Source: Microbacterium proteolyticum (lineage in GTDB: Bacteria; Actinomycetota; Actinomycetes; Actinomycetales; Microbacteriaceae). From it: a DNA stretch of 64,000 bases. The notes beneath the pieces are model-generated. The model was not told the DNA's origin, ran no database searches, and saw nothing but the letters and a program-made list of their open reading frames with translations. The position numbers and the translations under genes are program-made. Position 1 is the stretch's first letter; every line of letters begins with the position of its first letter. The DNA lies in the NCBI RefSeq assembly GCF_014192415.1, contig NZ_JACHXY010000002.1, forward strand, positions 124,001 through 188,000, in the 5' to 3' direction. Below are positions 15,145-25,100 of this stretch, piece by piece.

Positions 15145-17781
15145 TCAGTGCCCCGCTTCGTCCCAGTCGCCGCCGCGGCCGATCTGCACGTCGAGCGGTA
15201 CCGTCAGCTCGGCGGCGTCCGCCATGCGCGCGCGGACGATCTGCTCGACGGCATCCCACTCCCCCGCCGCCACCTCGACGACGAGTTCGTCGTGGATCTG
15301 CAGCAGCACGCGCGAACGCAGCTGAGCGGATGCCAGGTCATCGCGGATGCGGAACAGCGCGACCTTCATGATGTCGGCGGCGCTGCCCTGGATGGGGGCG
15401 TTGAGCGCTGCGCGCTCGGCGTTCTCGCGCAGCACGCGGTTCATGCTCGTGAGGTCGGGGAACGGGCGGCGGCGGCCGAAGATCGTCTCGGTGTAGCCGT
15501 CTTGGCGGGCCTGCTCGACCGAGCCGCGCAGGTAGTCGCGCACCGCACCGAAGCGGGCGAAGTACTCGAGCATGAGCTTCTTCGCCTCGGACTGCTCGAT
15601 GCGCAGCTGCTTCGACAGCCCGAACGCCGACAGACCGTACACGAGGCCGTACGACATCGCCTTGACCTTCGTGCGCATCGCCGGGGTGACGTCGGCCGGC
15701 TCGACGCCGAAGACGCGCGCGCCGACGAACCGGTGCAGGTCTTCACCCGAGTTGAACGCCTCGATGAGCCCGGGGTCGCCCGACAGGTGCGCCATGATGC
15801 GCATCTCGATCTGCGAGTAGTCGGCGGTCAGCAGGGTCTCGTAGCCCTCGCCGACCTCGAAGGCCGCGCGGATGCGACGGCTCTCCTCGGTGCGGATGGG
15901 GATGTTCTGCAGGTTCGGGTCGGTGCTCGACAGTCGTCCGGTCTGGCTCCCGGTCTGCACGTACGTGGTGTGGATGCGCCCGTCAGCGCCCGTCGCGGTG
16001 TCGAGCGCATCGATGATCTGCTTCAGCTTGGTCGCTTCGCGGTGGCGCAGCAGCAGGTCGAGGAAGGGGTGGTCGGCGCTCTCTTGCAGGTCGGCGAGGG
16101 CGGCGGCATCCGTGGTGTATCCGCTCTTGGTCTTGCGGGTCTTCGGAAGCTGGAGTTCGTCGAACAGCACCTCTTGCAGCTGCTTGGGCGAACCGAGGTT
16201 GACCTCGTGTCCGATCGCGGCGTACGCGTCGCGGGCCAGCGCGTCGGCGCGGGCGCCGAGCTCCGACGAGAAACCGGCGAGCTTCTCGTGCGACACGGCG
16301 ACGCCGGCGAGCTCCATGTCGGCCAGCGCGGTGAGCGTGGGCATCTCGATGTCGTCGAGCACCTCGGCGACCCGCTCCGGCATCTCGGTGCGCTGCACCT
16401 CTGCCACGCGCCGCGTGAACCACGACAGCTGGCCGGGGGTGGCGCCCTCGGTCTCGGGCACGAGTTGCGTCGGATCGGCGACGGGAAGCTTCTCATCGAG
16501 GGCGCGCTCGACCAGGTCGGCGAGCGTCTTGTCGGGGAAGCTCGGGCGCACGAGCCACCCCGCGAGGATCACGTCGAACGCGACCCCGCCGACTCCCACG
16601 CCCTCGCGGGCGAGCGCTTTGACCTGCGGCTTGGCGTCGGCGAACACCTTCGGGGCATCGGATGCCAGCCACCCGGCCAGCGCGTCGCGCACCGCCGGAG
16701 TCCAGTCTGCCTCGACCGCGGCCGACGACGAGGCGAGCCCGATCTGCGCGGGGGTGCCGCCTGCAAGGGTCACGGTGACCCCGACCGTGCCCTCTGCGGA
16801 GGCCACCCATGCGGCGAGGGCGTCGGCGTCGAGGCGTGACGGAGTGGGGGCGGTGGCGGTCGGTCGTACCTCCTCGGAATCGCCCGCGTCAGCGCCGAAC
16901 GCGTCGAATACCCGCGGCAGCAACGTGCGGAACTCCAGGCGCGCGAAGATGTCGCGCACGGCCTGCGCGTCGAGCGGCTTCACGGCCAGGTCTCCGGGTC
17001 CGACGGGAAGCTCGACATCGCGCAGCAGGCGGTTCAGCGTGCGATTGCGTCGAACGCCGTCGAGGTGCTCGCGCAGGTTGTTGCCGACCACGCCCGTGAT
17101 CTTGTCGGCGTTGTCGAGCAGTGCCTCCAGCGACCCCCACTGTGTGAGCCACTTCACCGCGGTCTTCTCCCCGACCTTCGGCACGCCGGGCAGATTGTCG
17201 CTGGTCTCTCCGACGAGCGCGGCGATCTCGGGGTACTGGGCAGGCGGGAGTCCGTACTTCTCGACCACGGCGTCGGTGTCGTAGCGCTTGAGCTGCGACA
17301 CGCCCTGCACGTTGGGGTAGAGCAGCGTGATGTCCTCGGTCACGAGCTGGATCGTGTCGCGGTCGCCAGAGCACACGAGTACCGTGAAGCCCTGCTCTTC
17401 GCCCTGGGTGGCGAGGGTGGCGAGGATGTCGTCGGCCTCGAAGTCTTCTTTCTTGAGCACCGGCACGCCCATGGCCTCGAGGCAGTCCTGCAGCAGCGGG
17501 ATCTGTCCCTTGAACTCGGCGGGCGACTCGCTGCGGTTGGCCTTGTATTCGGCGTACTCGCGGGTGCGGAACGACTGCCGCGACGTGTCGAACGCAACCG
17601 CCAGGTGCGTCGGCTTCTCGGCCTTGACGAGGTTCACGAACATCGACAGGAAGCCGTAGATGCCGTTGGTGTGCTGGCCGTCCTTCGTCGAGAAGTTGTC
17701 GACCGGCAGGGCGTAGAACGCCCGGTACGCCAGCGAATGGCCGTCGACGACGAGGAGAGTAGGCTTTTCGGCATCCGTCAC
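15145..17781 (-). CDS. polA: DNA polymerase I
   Basis: The protein has 878 residues, normal for PolA. The N-terminal 5'-3' exonuclease (about 1-300) shows VVDGHSLAYRAFYA, and VCSGDRD with the metal-binding aspartates. The middle is a proofreading-like domain without clear DEDD residues, as is usual in actinobacteria. The polymerase domain (about 480-878) has motif A YSQIEMRIMAHLSGD, motif B in the O-helix with YGLVYGLSAFGLSKQL, and motif C LQIHDELVVE. It fills gaps and removes primers in replication and repair. The start is GTG, with TACGCT exactly six bases before it. The gene stands alone on its strand, divergent from the thioesterase gene. Confidence 0.96.
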   Translation of the reverse strand: MTDAEKPTLLVVDGHSLAYRAFYALPVDNFSTKDGQHTNGIYGFLSMFVNLVKAEKPTHLAVAFDTSRQSFRTREYAEYKANRSESPAEFKGQIPLLQDCLEAMGVPVLKKEDFEADDILATLATQGEEQGFTVLVCSGDRDTIQLVTEDITLLYPNVQGVSQLKRYDTDAVVEKYGLPPAQYPEIAALVGETSDNLPGVPKVGEKTAVKWLTQWGSLEALLDNADKITGVVGNNLREHLDGVRRNRTLNRLLRDVELPVGPGDLAVKPLDAQAVRDIFARLEFRTLLPRVFDAFGADAGDSEEVRPTATAPTPSRLDADALAAWVASAEGTVGVTVTLAGGTPAQIGLASSSAAVEADWTPAVRDALAGWLASDAPKVFADAKPQVKALAREGVGVGGVAFDVILAGWLVRPSFPDKTLADLVERALDEKLPVADPTQLVPETEGATPGQLSWFTRRVAEVQRTEMPERVAEVLDDIEMPTLTALADMELAGVAVSHEKLAGFSSELGARADALARDAYAAIGHEVNLGSPKQLQEVLFDELQLPKTRKTKSGYTTDAAALADLQESADHPFLDLLLRHREATKLKQIIDALDTATGADGRIHTTYVQTGSQTGRLSSTDPNLQNIPIRTEESRRIRAAFEVGEGYETLLTADYSQIEMRIMAHLSGDPGLIEAFNSGEDLHRFVGARVFGVEPADVTPAMRTKVKAMSYGLVYGLSAFGLSKQLRIEQSEAKKLMLEYFARFGAVRDYLRGSVEQARQDGYTETIFGRRRPFPDLTSMNRVLRENAERAALNAPIQGSAADIMKVALFRIRDDLASAQLRSRVLLQIHDELVVEVAAGEWDAVEQIVRARMADAAELTVPLDVQIGRGGDWDEAGH

Positions 17782-17787
17782 CCCTCC

Positions 17788-17793
17788 AGCGTA
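17788..17793 (-). promoter_or_regulatory. -10-like hexamer TACGCT of polA
   Basis: TACGCT, six bases (GGAGGG), then the GTG start at 17781. The G-rich spacer abuts the start codon and is too near for a standard ribosome site. Confidence 0.5.
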
Positions 17794-17853
17794 ACGAGAA
17801 CCACGGACACTCCCCCGGCCCCGCCCGAACAGGGCGACGACAGGAAGGCGATG

Positions 17854-18285
17854 ATGACGTCGACCTCAGGCGACACCACCTCCGGCCTCGACTGGGCCCA
17901 GCAGCGCGGAATGGGCGCTCTCGCCGAGAAGATGGGCATCGAGTGGGTCGAGTTCACCGTCGAGCGGTGCGTCGCGACCATGCCGGTCGAGGGCAACACC
18001 CAGCCGGTCGGCCTGCTGCACGGCGGCGCCTACGTGGTGCTGGGTGAATCACTCGGGTCGATGGCGGCGAACCTGCACGCCGGTGCCGGACGCCTGGCCG
18101 TCGGCATCGACATCAACGCCACGCACACGCGTTCCGCGACGTCGGGTGTCGTGACCGGCGTCTGCACGCCGATCCACCTCGGCCGCTCTCTGACGGTGCA
18201 CGAGATCGCGGTGACCGACGAGCAGGGCCGCCGCTGCTCAACCGTGCGCATCACGAACATGATCAAGGACGCCCCGCAGCGCTGA
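17854..18285 (+). CDS. Hotdog-fold thioesterase (PaaI-like)
   Basis: The protein has 143 residues, the usual size for a single hotdog domain. The catalytic signature GLLHGGAYVVLGESLGS is present, with the family's glutamate, followed by GIDINATHTRSATSGVVTG. Such enzymes hydrolyse acyl-CoA thioesters, often of aromatic acids or menaquinone precursors (DHNA-CoA); the substrate here is not fixed by sequence. AGGAAGG lies five bases before the ATG at 17854 and only two before the ATG at 17851, so the second is preferred. The gene is monocistronic and ends before a bidirectional terminator. Confidence 0.85.
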   Translation: MTSTSGDTTSGLDWAQQRGMGALAEKMGIEWVEFTVERCVATMPVEGNTQPVGLLHGGAYVVLGESLGSMAANLHAGAGRLAVGIDINATHTRSATSGVVTGVCTPIHLGRSLTVHEIAVTDEQGRRCSTVRITNMIKDAPQR

Positions 18286-18326
18286 CGGACACCTCGGCGG
18301 GTTCGGCCACCCTCCCGGAAACGCGA

Positions 18327-18354
18327 AATGGATGCCACCGCAGTGGCATCCATT
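18327..18354. terminator. Bidirectional hairpin between thioesterase and pdtaR genes
   Basis: A perfect 12-base stem, AATGGATGCCAC with its complement, closes a CGCA tetraloop between two convergent genes. The A/T-rich ends of the stem suit termination in either direction. Confidence 0.75.
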
Positions 18355-18382
18355 CAGCGAATCGTCTCGTCAGGTCGTTTCG

Positions 18383-19003
18383 TCAGGCCTTCTTGGGGGC
18401 CAGCTGCTCGATGATGGCCTTCGCGACGTCCTGCATGGTGAGGCGGCGGTCCATCGAGGCCTTCTGGATCCAGCGGAACGCCTCGGGCTCGCTGAGGCCC
18501 ATCTTCTCGTTGAGCAGCCCCTTCGCGCGATCGACGAGCTTGCGGGTCTCGAAGCGCTCGACCATGTCGGCGACTTCGGCCTCGAGCGTGATGATCTGCT
18601 CGTAGCGAGCCAGGGCGATCTCGATCGCCGGCAGCAGGTCGTTGGGCGTGAAGGGCTTGACGACGTAGGCCAGGGCACCGGCCTCGCTCGCGCGCTCGAC
18701 CAGCTCCTTCTGGCTGAAAGCCGTCAGCAGCACGACGGGGGCGATGTGGTTCTTGCTGAGCTTCTCGGCGGCGCTGATGCCGTCGAGCTGCGGCATCTTG
18801 ACGTCCATGATGACGAGGTCGGGACGCAGCTCGGTCGCCAGCTGAACGGCGGTCTCGCCGTCTCCGGCTTCCCCGACGACGTCGTAGCCGTTGTCGCGGA
18901 GGATCTCGACGATGTCGAGGCGGATGAGCGACTCGTCTTCCGCCACGACGACGCGACGGGGAGCCGCGGGGGCGCTGCCGGTAACGGCTTCTTGATCAGT
19001 CAC
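18383..19003 (-). CDS. pdtaR: ANTAR-domain response regulator, PdtaR type
   Basis: The protein has 206 residues. The receiver domain (about 17-130) has the acidic pocket AEDES, the phosphoacceptor D67 in DLVIMDVKMP, a threonine in LLTAF and the lysine in VVKPF. The ANTAR RNA-binding domain (about 140-198) has the aromatic/Ala pattern with KLVDRAKGLLNEKMGLSEPEAFRWIQ. By analogy with mycobacterial PdtaR it would be phosphorylated by the kinase PdtaS and bind paired hairpins in mRNA leaders to prevent termination. No kinase gene is in the window. The start is GTG, with TAGGAT exactly six bases upstream. Confidence 0.9.
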   Translation of the reverse strand: MTDQEAVTGSAPAAPRRVVVAEDESLIRLDIVEILRDNGYDVVGEAGDGETAVQLATELRPDLVIMDVKMPQLDGISAAEKLSKNHIAPVVLLTAFSQKELVERASEAGALAYVVKPFTPNDLLPAIEIALARYEQIITLEAEVADMVERFETRKLVDRAKGLLNEKMGLSEPEAFRWIQKASMDRRLTMQDVAKAIIEQLAPKKA

Positions 19004-19009
19004 GGAACC

Positions 19010-19015
19010 ATCCTA
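19010..19015 (-). promoter_or_regulatory. -10-like hexamer TAGGAT of pdtaR
   Basis: TAGGAT, six bases, then the GTG start at 19003. No ribosome site is present in between. Confidence 0.5.
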
Positions 19016-19062
19016 AGTCTGGAAGGGCGCCAAGCCCTGGATCGCACGGGATGCTGTACGGG

Positions 19063-19143
19063 TACCGGTGGTGGGACTCGAACCCACACGTCTTTCGACA
19101 GAGCATTTTGAGTGCCCCGCGTCTGCCATTCCGCCACACCGGC
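19063..19143 (-). tRNA. tRNA-Leu (anticodon CAA)
   Basis: An 81-base tRNA without encoded CCA. The acceptor arm is GCCGGTG against CACCGGT (with a G-T pair at 1-72) and discriminator A. The anticodon loop CTCAAAA gives anticodon CAA, reading UUG. The variable arm with a three-base stem closing GAAA is the class II feature of leucine tRNAs, and the T arm is GTGGG-TTCGAGT-CCCAC. Confidence 0.95.
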
Positions 19144-19218
19144 AAGTGTCGCGCTCCCAACCTAGCGGGCGGGAGCGCGACGACGCGCGCCGGATGCACC
19201 GGCGCGCGTCGTCTGGGC

Positions 19219-20664
19219 TCAGACTTCCTGGTACCCGGGAGCTGCGCCGTGAACGGCGTCGCCCACGCGGTGTACACGCAGGTCGTTCGTCGAACCGGCG
19301 ATTCCGGGAGGAGAACCCGAGATGACGACGACCTTGTCGCCGACCTTGGCCAGGTCGTGCGAGAGCAGGTAGTCGTCGACCTGCAGGAACATCTTGTCGG
19401 TGTGCGACACGTGCTCCACCAGCGTCGAGCGCACGCCCCACGTCAGCGCGAGGCGACGGCGGATGCCGGGCTCGGGCGTGAACGCGATCATGGGGATGGT
19501 CGAACGCAGGCGCGACATGCGGCGGGCCGAGTCACCCGACTCGGTGAAGACGCACAGGTACTTCGCCTCGACGAAGTCGGCGACCTCGACCGCGGCGAGC
19601 GTGATGGCGCCGCCCTGGGTGCGGGGCTTGTTCGTCAGGGGCGCGATGCGCTCGAGACCGTGCTCTTCGGTGGACTCCACGATGCGGGCCATCGTCTCGA
19701 CGACCACCACCGGGAAGTCGCCGACGCTGGTCTCGCCCGAGAGCATGACCGCGTCCGCGCCGTCGAGCACGGCGTTGGCGACGTCGGAGGTCTCGGCGCG
19801 CGTGGGCACGGGATTGTTGATCATCGACTCGAGCATCTGCGTCGCGACGATGACGGGCTTCGCCATACGGCGAGCCAGCTCGACGGCGCGCTTCTGCACG
19901 ATCGGCACGGCCTCGAGCGGCAGCTCGACGCCCAGGTCGCCGCGGGCCACCATGATGGCGTCGAACGCGTCGATGATCTCTTCGAGGTTGTCGACCGCCT
20001 GCGGCTTCTCGATCTTGGCGATGACGGGCACGTAGCGTCCCTCTTCGGCCATGATCTCGTGCACGCGCACGATGTCGGAGGCGTCGCGCACGAACGACAG
20101 CGCGATGAGGTCGGCGCCGGCCTTCAGACCCCAGCGGAGATCGGCTTCGTCCTTCTCGCTCAGTGCGGGGACGTTCACGGCGACGCCGGGCAGGTTGATG
20201 CCCTTGTTGTTCGACACGGGGCCGCCGACGACGACCTCGGTGGTCACGACGGTGCCGTCGGTCTCGACGACGCGCACGCGCACCTTGCCGTCGTCGATCA
20301 GCAGGAAGTCGCCGGGCTTGACGTCGTGGGGCAGGCCCTTGAACGTGGTGCCGACGATCTCTTTCGTGCCGAGGATGTCTTCGATGGTGATCTTGAAGAT
20401 GTCACCGGGCAGCAGGTCGTGGGGACCGTTCTCGAACTTGCCGAGACGGATCTTGGGACCCTGCAGGTCGACGAGGGCGGCGACCGGGCGGCCGGCGTCC
20501 TCTGCGGCCTTGCGCACATTGGCGAAGTTGGCGTCGTGCACGGAGTAATCTCCGTGGCTCAGGTTGAGGCGGGCGACGTCCACCCCGGCGTCGATGATGG
20601 CGCGAACCATCTCATACGACGACGTGGCGGGCCCGAGTGTTGCGACGATCTTGGCGCGTCTCAT
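19219..20664 (-). CDS. pyk: Pyruvate kinase
   Basis: The protein has 481 residues, standard length. It begins RRAKIVATLGPATS with the ATP/PEP-site sequence and continues with ARLNLSHGDY. The active-site segment VMVARGDLGVELP and the metal/phosphate-binding residues follow, and MLESMI occurs in the barrel. The C-terminal third is the allosteric domain. It converts phosphoenolpyruvate and ADP to pyruvate and ATP in the cytoplasm. It lies 55 bases downstream of gltD on the same strand, so read-through from the gltBD unit is possible though unproved. Confidence 0.97.
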   Translation of the reverse strand: MRRAKIVATLGPATSSYEMVRAIIDAGVDVARLNLSHGDYSVHDANFANVRKAAEDAGRPVAALVDLQGPKIRLGKFENGPHDLLPGDIFKITIEDILGTKEIVGTTFKGLPHDVKPGDFLLIDDGKVRVRVVETDGTVVTTEVVVGGPVSNNKGINLPGVAVNVPALSEKDEADLRWGLKAGADLIALSFVRDASDIVRVHEIMAEEGRYVPVIAKIEKPQAVDNLEEIIDAFDAIMVARGDLGVELPLEAVPIVQKRAVELARRMAKPVIVATQMLESMINNPVPTRAETSDVANAVLDGADAVMLSGETSVGDFPVVVVETMARIVESTEEHGLERIAPLTNKPRTQGGAITLAAVEVADFVEAKYLCVFTESGDSARRMSRLRSTIPMIAFTPEPGIRRRLALTWGVRSTLVEHVSHTDKMFLQVDDYLLSHDLAKVGDKVVVISGSPPGIAGSTNDLRVHRVGDAVHGAAPGYQEV

Positions 20665-20719
20665 CCGTTTTCAAGCTCCGTGAGGATTTTCGGGAAGTGG
20701 CCGATCGGCCCTTGCCAGC

Positions 20720-22186
20720 TTAGGCGGGCAGGAGGCCGATGGCGACATCGGTGGGGCGCACCGGTGCGGGCAGCACCGTCTCGCCCATGAGGAACGTGTC
20801 GACCTCGGCGGCGGCCGCACGGCCCTCGGCGATGGCCCACACGATGAGGGACTGTCCGCGGCCGGCGTCGCCGGCGACGAACACGCCCGGCGTGGTCGTG
20901 GCGTAGGTGGCATCGCGTTCGACGTTGCCACGCCCGGTGAACTGCGTGCCGAGCTGATCTTCGAGGTGCTCGCGCTCGGGCCCGGTGAAGCCCATCGCGA
21001 TGAGCACCAGGTCGGCCGGGATCTCGCGCTCGGTGCCGCTCTTGGGTACGCGGCGGCCGTCGAGGTACTCGGTCTCGGCGACGCGCAGGGCGCGAACTTC
21101 GCCCGCGGCATTGCCGAGGAACTCCACGGTGGAGGCGAGGAACGAACGCTCCCCGCCCTCTTCGTGGGCCGAGGCCATCTCGAACAGGTTCGGCATCATC
21201 GGCCAGGGCTGCTCGGAAGGACGCTCGGACGGCGGCTGCTTGCCGATCGCGAGGTTCGTCACACTCAGGGCGCCCTGGCGGTGCGCCGTACCGATGCAGT
21301 CGGCTCCGGTGTCGCCGCCGCCGATGACGACGACGTGCTTGCCCTCGGCCGAGATCTGCTGGGGGACCTGATCGCCCGCGACCGCCTTGTTGCCCTCGAT
21401 GAGGTACTCCATGGCGTAGTGCACGCCGTCGAGGTCGCGGCCCGGGATGGCGAGGTCGCGCGGCACGGTGGCGCCGGTGGCCACCACGACGGCGTCGTAG
21501 CGCGCCCGCAGGTCGCTCCAGGAGATGTCTTTGCCGATCTCGACACCCGCGCGGAAACGCGTGCCCTCCGCCTGCATCTGGCGCAGGCGCAGCTCGAGGT
21601 GGCGCTTCTCCATCTTGAAGTCCGGGATGCCGTAGCGCATCAGCCCGCCGATGCGGTCGTCGCGCTCGAACACCGCCACCGTGTGGCCGGCGCGCGTGAG
21701 CTGCTGGGCGGCCGCGAGACCGGCGGGGCCGGAGCCCACGACGGCGACGGTCTTGCCGGTCAGGCGCTCCGGCGGCTCGGGCTCCACCCAGCCGTTGGCG
21801 AACGCCTCGTCGATGATCGAGACCTCGACCTGCTTGATCGTCACGGCCGGCTGGTTGATGCCGAGTACGCACGAACTCTCGCACGGGGCAGGGCACAGGC
21901 GACCGGTGAACTCGGGGAAGTTGTTCGTCGCGTGCAGACGCTCGATCGCGGCGCGGCCCTCGCCTCGCCAGGTCAGGTCGTTCCACTCCGGGATGAGGTT
22001 GCCGAGCGGACACCCCTTGTGGCAGAACGGGATGCCGCAGTCCATGCATCGACCGGCCTGACGGCGGATGACGGCCGAATCTCCCGGCTCGTACACCTCT
22101 TTCCAGTCCATGATGCGCACGGGCACCGGTCGACGCTTCGGGAGCTCGCGCTCCGTGGTCTTGAGAAAGCCCTTCGGGTCAGCCAC
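20720..22186 (-). CDS. gltD: Glutamate synthase (NADPH) small subunit
   Basis: The protein has 488 residues. The N-terminal ferredoxin-like domain has the cysteine sets [17 protein letters not shown] and CPAPCESSC for iron-sulfur centres. Two Rossmann motifs follow: [15 protein letters not shown] for FAD and [12 protein letters not shown] for NADPH. The C-terminal [12 protein letters not shown] is the second FAD-contact motif. With GltB it passes electrons from NADPH to make two glutamates from glutamine and 2-oxoglutarate. The start is GTG, with GGAGG six bases upstream inside the end of gltB; the genes overlap by eight bases. Confidence 0.96.
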   Translation of the reverse strand: MADPKGFLKTTERELPKRRPVPVRIMDWKEVYEPGDSAVIRRQAGRCMDCGIPFCHKGCPLGNLIPEWNDLTWRGEGRAAIERLHATNNFPEFTGRLCPAPCESSCVLGINQPAVTIKQVEVSIIDEAFANGWVEPEPPERLTGKTVAVVGSGPAGLAAAQQLTRAGHTVAVFERDDRIGGLMRYGIPDFKMEKRHLELRLRQMQAEGTRFRAGVEIGKDISWSDLRARYDAVVVATGATVPRDLAIPGRDLDGVHYAMEYLIEGNKAVAGDQVPQQISAEGKHVVVIGGGDTGADCIGTAHRQGALSVTNLAIGKQPPSERPSEQPWPMMPNLFEMASAHEEGGERSFLASTVEFLGNAAGEVRALRVAETEYLDGRRVPKSGTEREIPADLVLIAMGFTGPEREHLEDQLGTQFTGRGNVERDATYATTTPGVFVAGDAGRGQSLIVWAIAEGRAAAAEVDTFLMGETVLPAPVRPTDVAIGLLPA

Positions 22187-25100
22187 CCGTCACCTCCAGA
22201 ATGCGCTTCCAGACGACGTCGCCGTCGGGATCGAGTCCCTCCGACACCGCCTCCTGGCGGGTCTGCAGTACCGCGGCGTAGTCGCGTGGCAGCACCCGGA
22301 CGAAGTTGTCCACCTCGGTCTCGAAGTCGTCGAGCAGACGACGGGCGAGGGTGGAATCGGTCTCCGCGACGTGTTTTGCGAGCAGGTCGCGGAGGATCTC
22401 TGCATCCCCCGATCCGAGGGCGCCGAGTTCGAGCTCACCGGATGCCATGGCATCGCGGTTCACAAGGTCACGGTCGAGCTTGTAGACGTAGGCCTGGCCA
22501 CCCGACATGCCGGCGCCGAGGTTGCGACCCGTGGCGCCCAGGATGACGGCGAGACCACCGGTCATGTACTCGAGCGCGTGGTCGCCCACGCCCTCGACGA
22601 CCGCCGTGGCACCCGAGTTGCGCACGAGGAAGCGCTCGCCCACGACGCCGTTGAGGAACATCTGCCCCTGCGTGGCGCCGTAGCCGATGACGTTTCCGGC
22701 GATGACGTTCTCGGATGCCGCGAACGACGACCCGCGCGGCGGGCGCACCACGATCGTGCCGCCCGACAGGCCCTTGCCGACGTAGTCGTTCGAGTCGCCC
22801 TCGAGGCGCAGCGTGATGCCCGCGGGCATGAACGCACCGAACGATTGTCCGGCGGAACCCGTCAGACGCACGTCGATCGAGTTCTCGGGCAGCCCGTGCT
22901 CGCCCCGTGCCTTGGTGACGTGGTGGCCGAGCATGGTTCCGACCGCGCGCGCGGTGTTGCGGATCGGCAGGTCGATCGTGAGTTGACCGCCGTGCGCGAT
23001 GACGTCCTGCGCGCGCTCGATGAGCTGCACGTCGAAGTGGTCCTCGAGCTCGTGGTTCTGGCTGCGGCCATGGCGGCGCGGCTCGTCGTCGGCGAAGCGG
23101 GGTCCTTCGAGGATCGGCGCGAGGTTGAGCCCGCGCGCCTTCCAGTGCTGGATCGCCTCGTTGGCGTCGAGCAGCTCGGCGTGGCCGACGATCTCGTCGA
23201 TGGTGCGGTAGCCGAGGGCGGCGAGGTACTCGCGCACCTCCTGCGCGATGAACTCCATGAAGTTCACGATGTACTCGGCCTTGCCGGTGAAGCGCTGGCG
23301 CAGCACGGGGTTCTGCGTCGCGACGCCCACGGGGCACGTGTCGAGGTGGCAGACGCGCATCATGATGCAGCCCGACACCACCAGCGGGGCGGTGGCGAAG
23401 CCGAACTCCTCGGCGCCGAGCAGCGCGCCGATGATCACGTCGCGACCGGTCTTCATCTGACCGTCGACCTGCACGACCACGCGGTCGCGCATGCCGTTGA
23501 GCATGAGCGTCTGCTGCGTCTCGGCGAGGCCCAGCTCCCACGGGGTGCCCGCGTGCTTGAGCGAGTTCATCGGGCTCGCACCCGTGCCGCCGTCCTGACC
23601 GGAGACCAGGATGACGTCACTCAGCGCCTTGGCGACACCGGCGGCGACCGCACCGATACCCGACTGGCTCACCAGCTTGGTGTGGATGCGGGCCGAGGGG
23701 TTGGCGCGCTTGAGGTCGAAGATGAGCTGCTTGAGGTCTTCGATCGAGTAGATGTCGTGGTGCGGCGGCGGCGAGATGAGACCGACTCCCGCCGTCGCGT
23801 GACGCGTGCGCGCCACCCACGGGTACACCTTGGTCGGGGGCAGCTGACCGCCCTCGCCGGGCTTGGCGCCCTGGGCGAGTTTGATCTGGATGTCGTCGGC
23901 CTCGGTGAGGTACAGGCTCGTCACCCCGAAGCGACCGGATGCCACCTGCTTGATGGCGCTACGGCGGGTCGGGTCGAGCAGACGGTCGACGTCTTCTCCG
24001 CCCTCACCGGTGTTGCTCTTGCCGCCGATCTGGTTCATCGCCACCGCGAGCACCTCGTGCGCCTCTTTCGAGATCGAGCCGTAGCTCATGGCACCGGTGG
24101 AGAAGCGCTTGACGATGGCCGAGACCGGCTCGACCTCGTCGAGCGGCACGGCGGGGCGGGTGCCCGTGCGCAAGCCGAACAGGCCGCGCAGCGTCTTCAG
24201 CTCGTGCGCCTGGTCGTCGATGAGCTGCGTGTACTCGCGGAAGATGTCGTATCGGCGCTCGCGCGTGGCGTGCTGCAGCCGGAACACCGTGTCGGGGTTG
24301 AACAGGTGGGGGGCGCCGTCGCGGCGCCACTGGTACTCGCCACCGGTCCACAGGCGTTCATGCGCCCGCGCCGCGGCATCCTGCGGGTAGGCGTACGCGT
24401 GCCGCGCGGCGTTCTCGGCGGCGATGATGTCGAGTCCGACACCGCCGAGCTTGGATTCGGTGCCGGTGAAGTAGGCCTCGACGAAGTCGCGCGACAGACC
24501 CACGGCCTCGAACACCTGGGCGCCGGCGTACGACGAGACCGTCGAGATCCCCATCTTCGACATGATCTTCAGCACGCCCTTGCCGAGCGCGTAGATCAGG
24601 TTCTTGACGGCCTTCTCGGGCGTGATGTTGCTGATGAAGCCGGCGCGTACGAGGTACTCGACGGTTTCCATCGCGAGGTACGGGTTGACCGCCGAGGCGC
24701 CGTACCCGATGAGGGTGGCGACGTGGTGCACTTCGCGCACGTCGCCCGCCTCGACCACGAGGCCGACCTTCATGCGGGTCTCTTTGCGGATGAGGTGGTG
24801 GTGCACAGCCGCGAGCATCAGCAGCGACGGGATCGGCGCCAAGTCCTTGTTGGAGTCGCGGTCGCTGAGCACGATGAACTCGGCCCCGTCTTCGATGGCC
24901 GCATCGACCTCGGAGCACATCTGCACGAGGCGCTTCTGCAGCCCCTTGTGACCGGCCTCGACCCGGTACAGGCCGCGGACGGTCACCGACGACCGGCCCG
25001 GGAGCGCGGTGTCGATGTGCTGGATCTTCGCGAGCTCGTCGTTGTCGATCACGGGGAAGTCGAGCGTCACCGTGCGGGTGTGGTCGGGTCCCCAGTCGAG

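Noticed and set aside
17065..18285. 406-codon frame extending the thioesterase into the polA antisense
   Set aside because: The hotdog domain starts at 17854 with a good ribosome site; the rest is antisense to polA.
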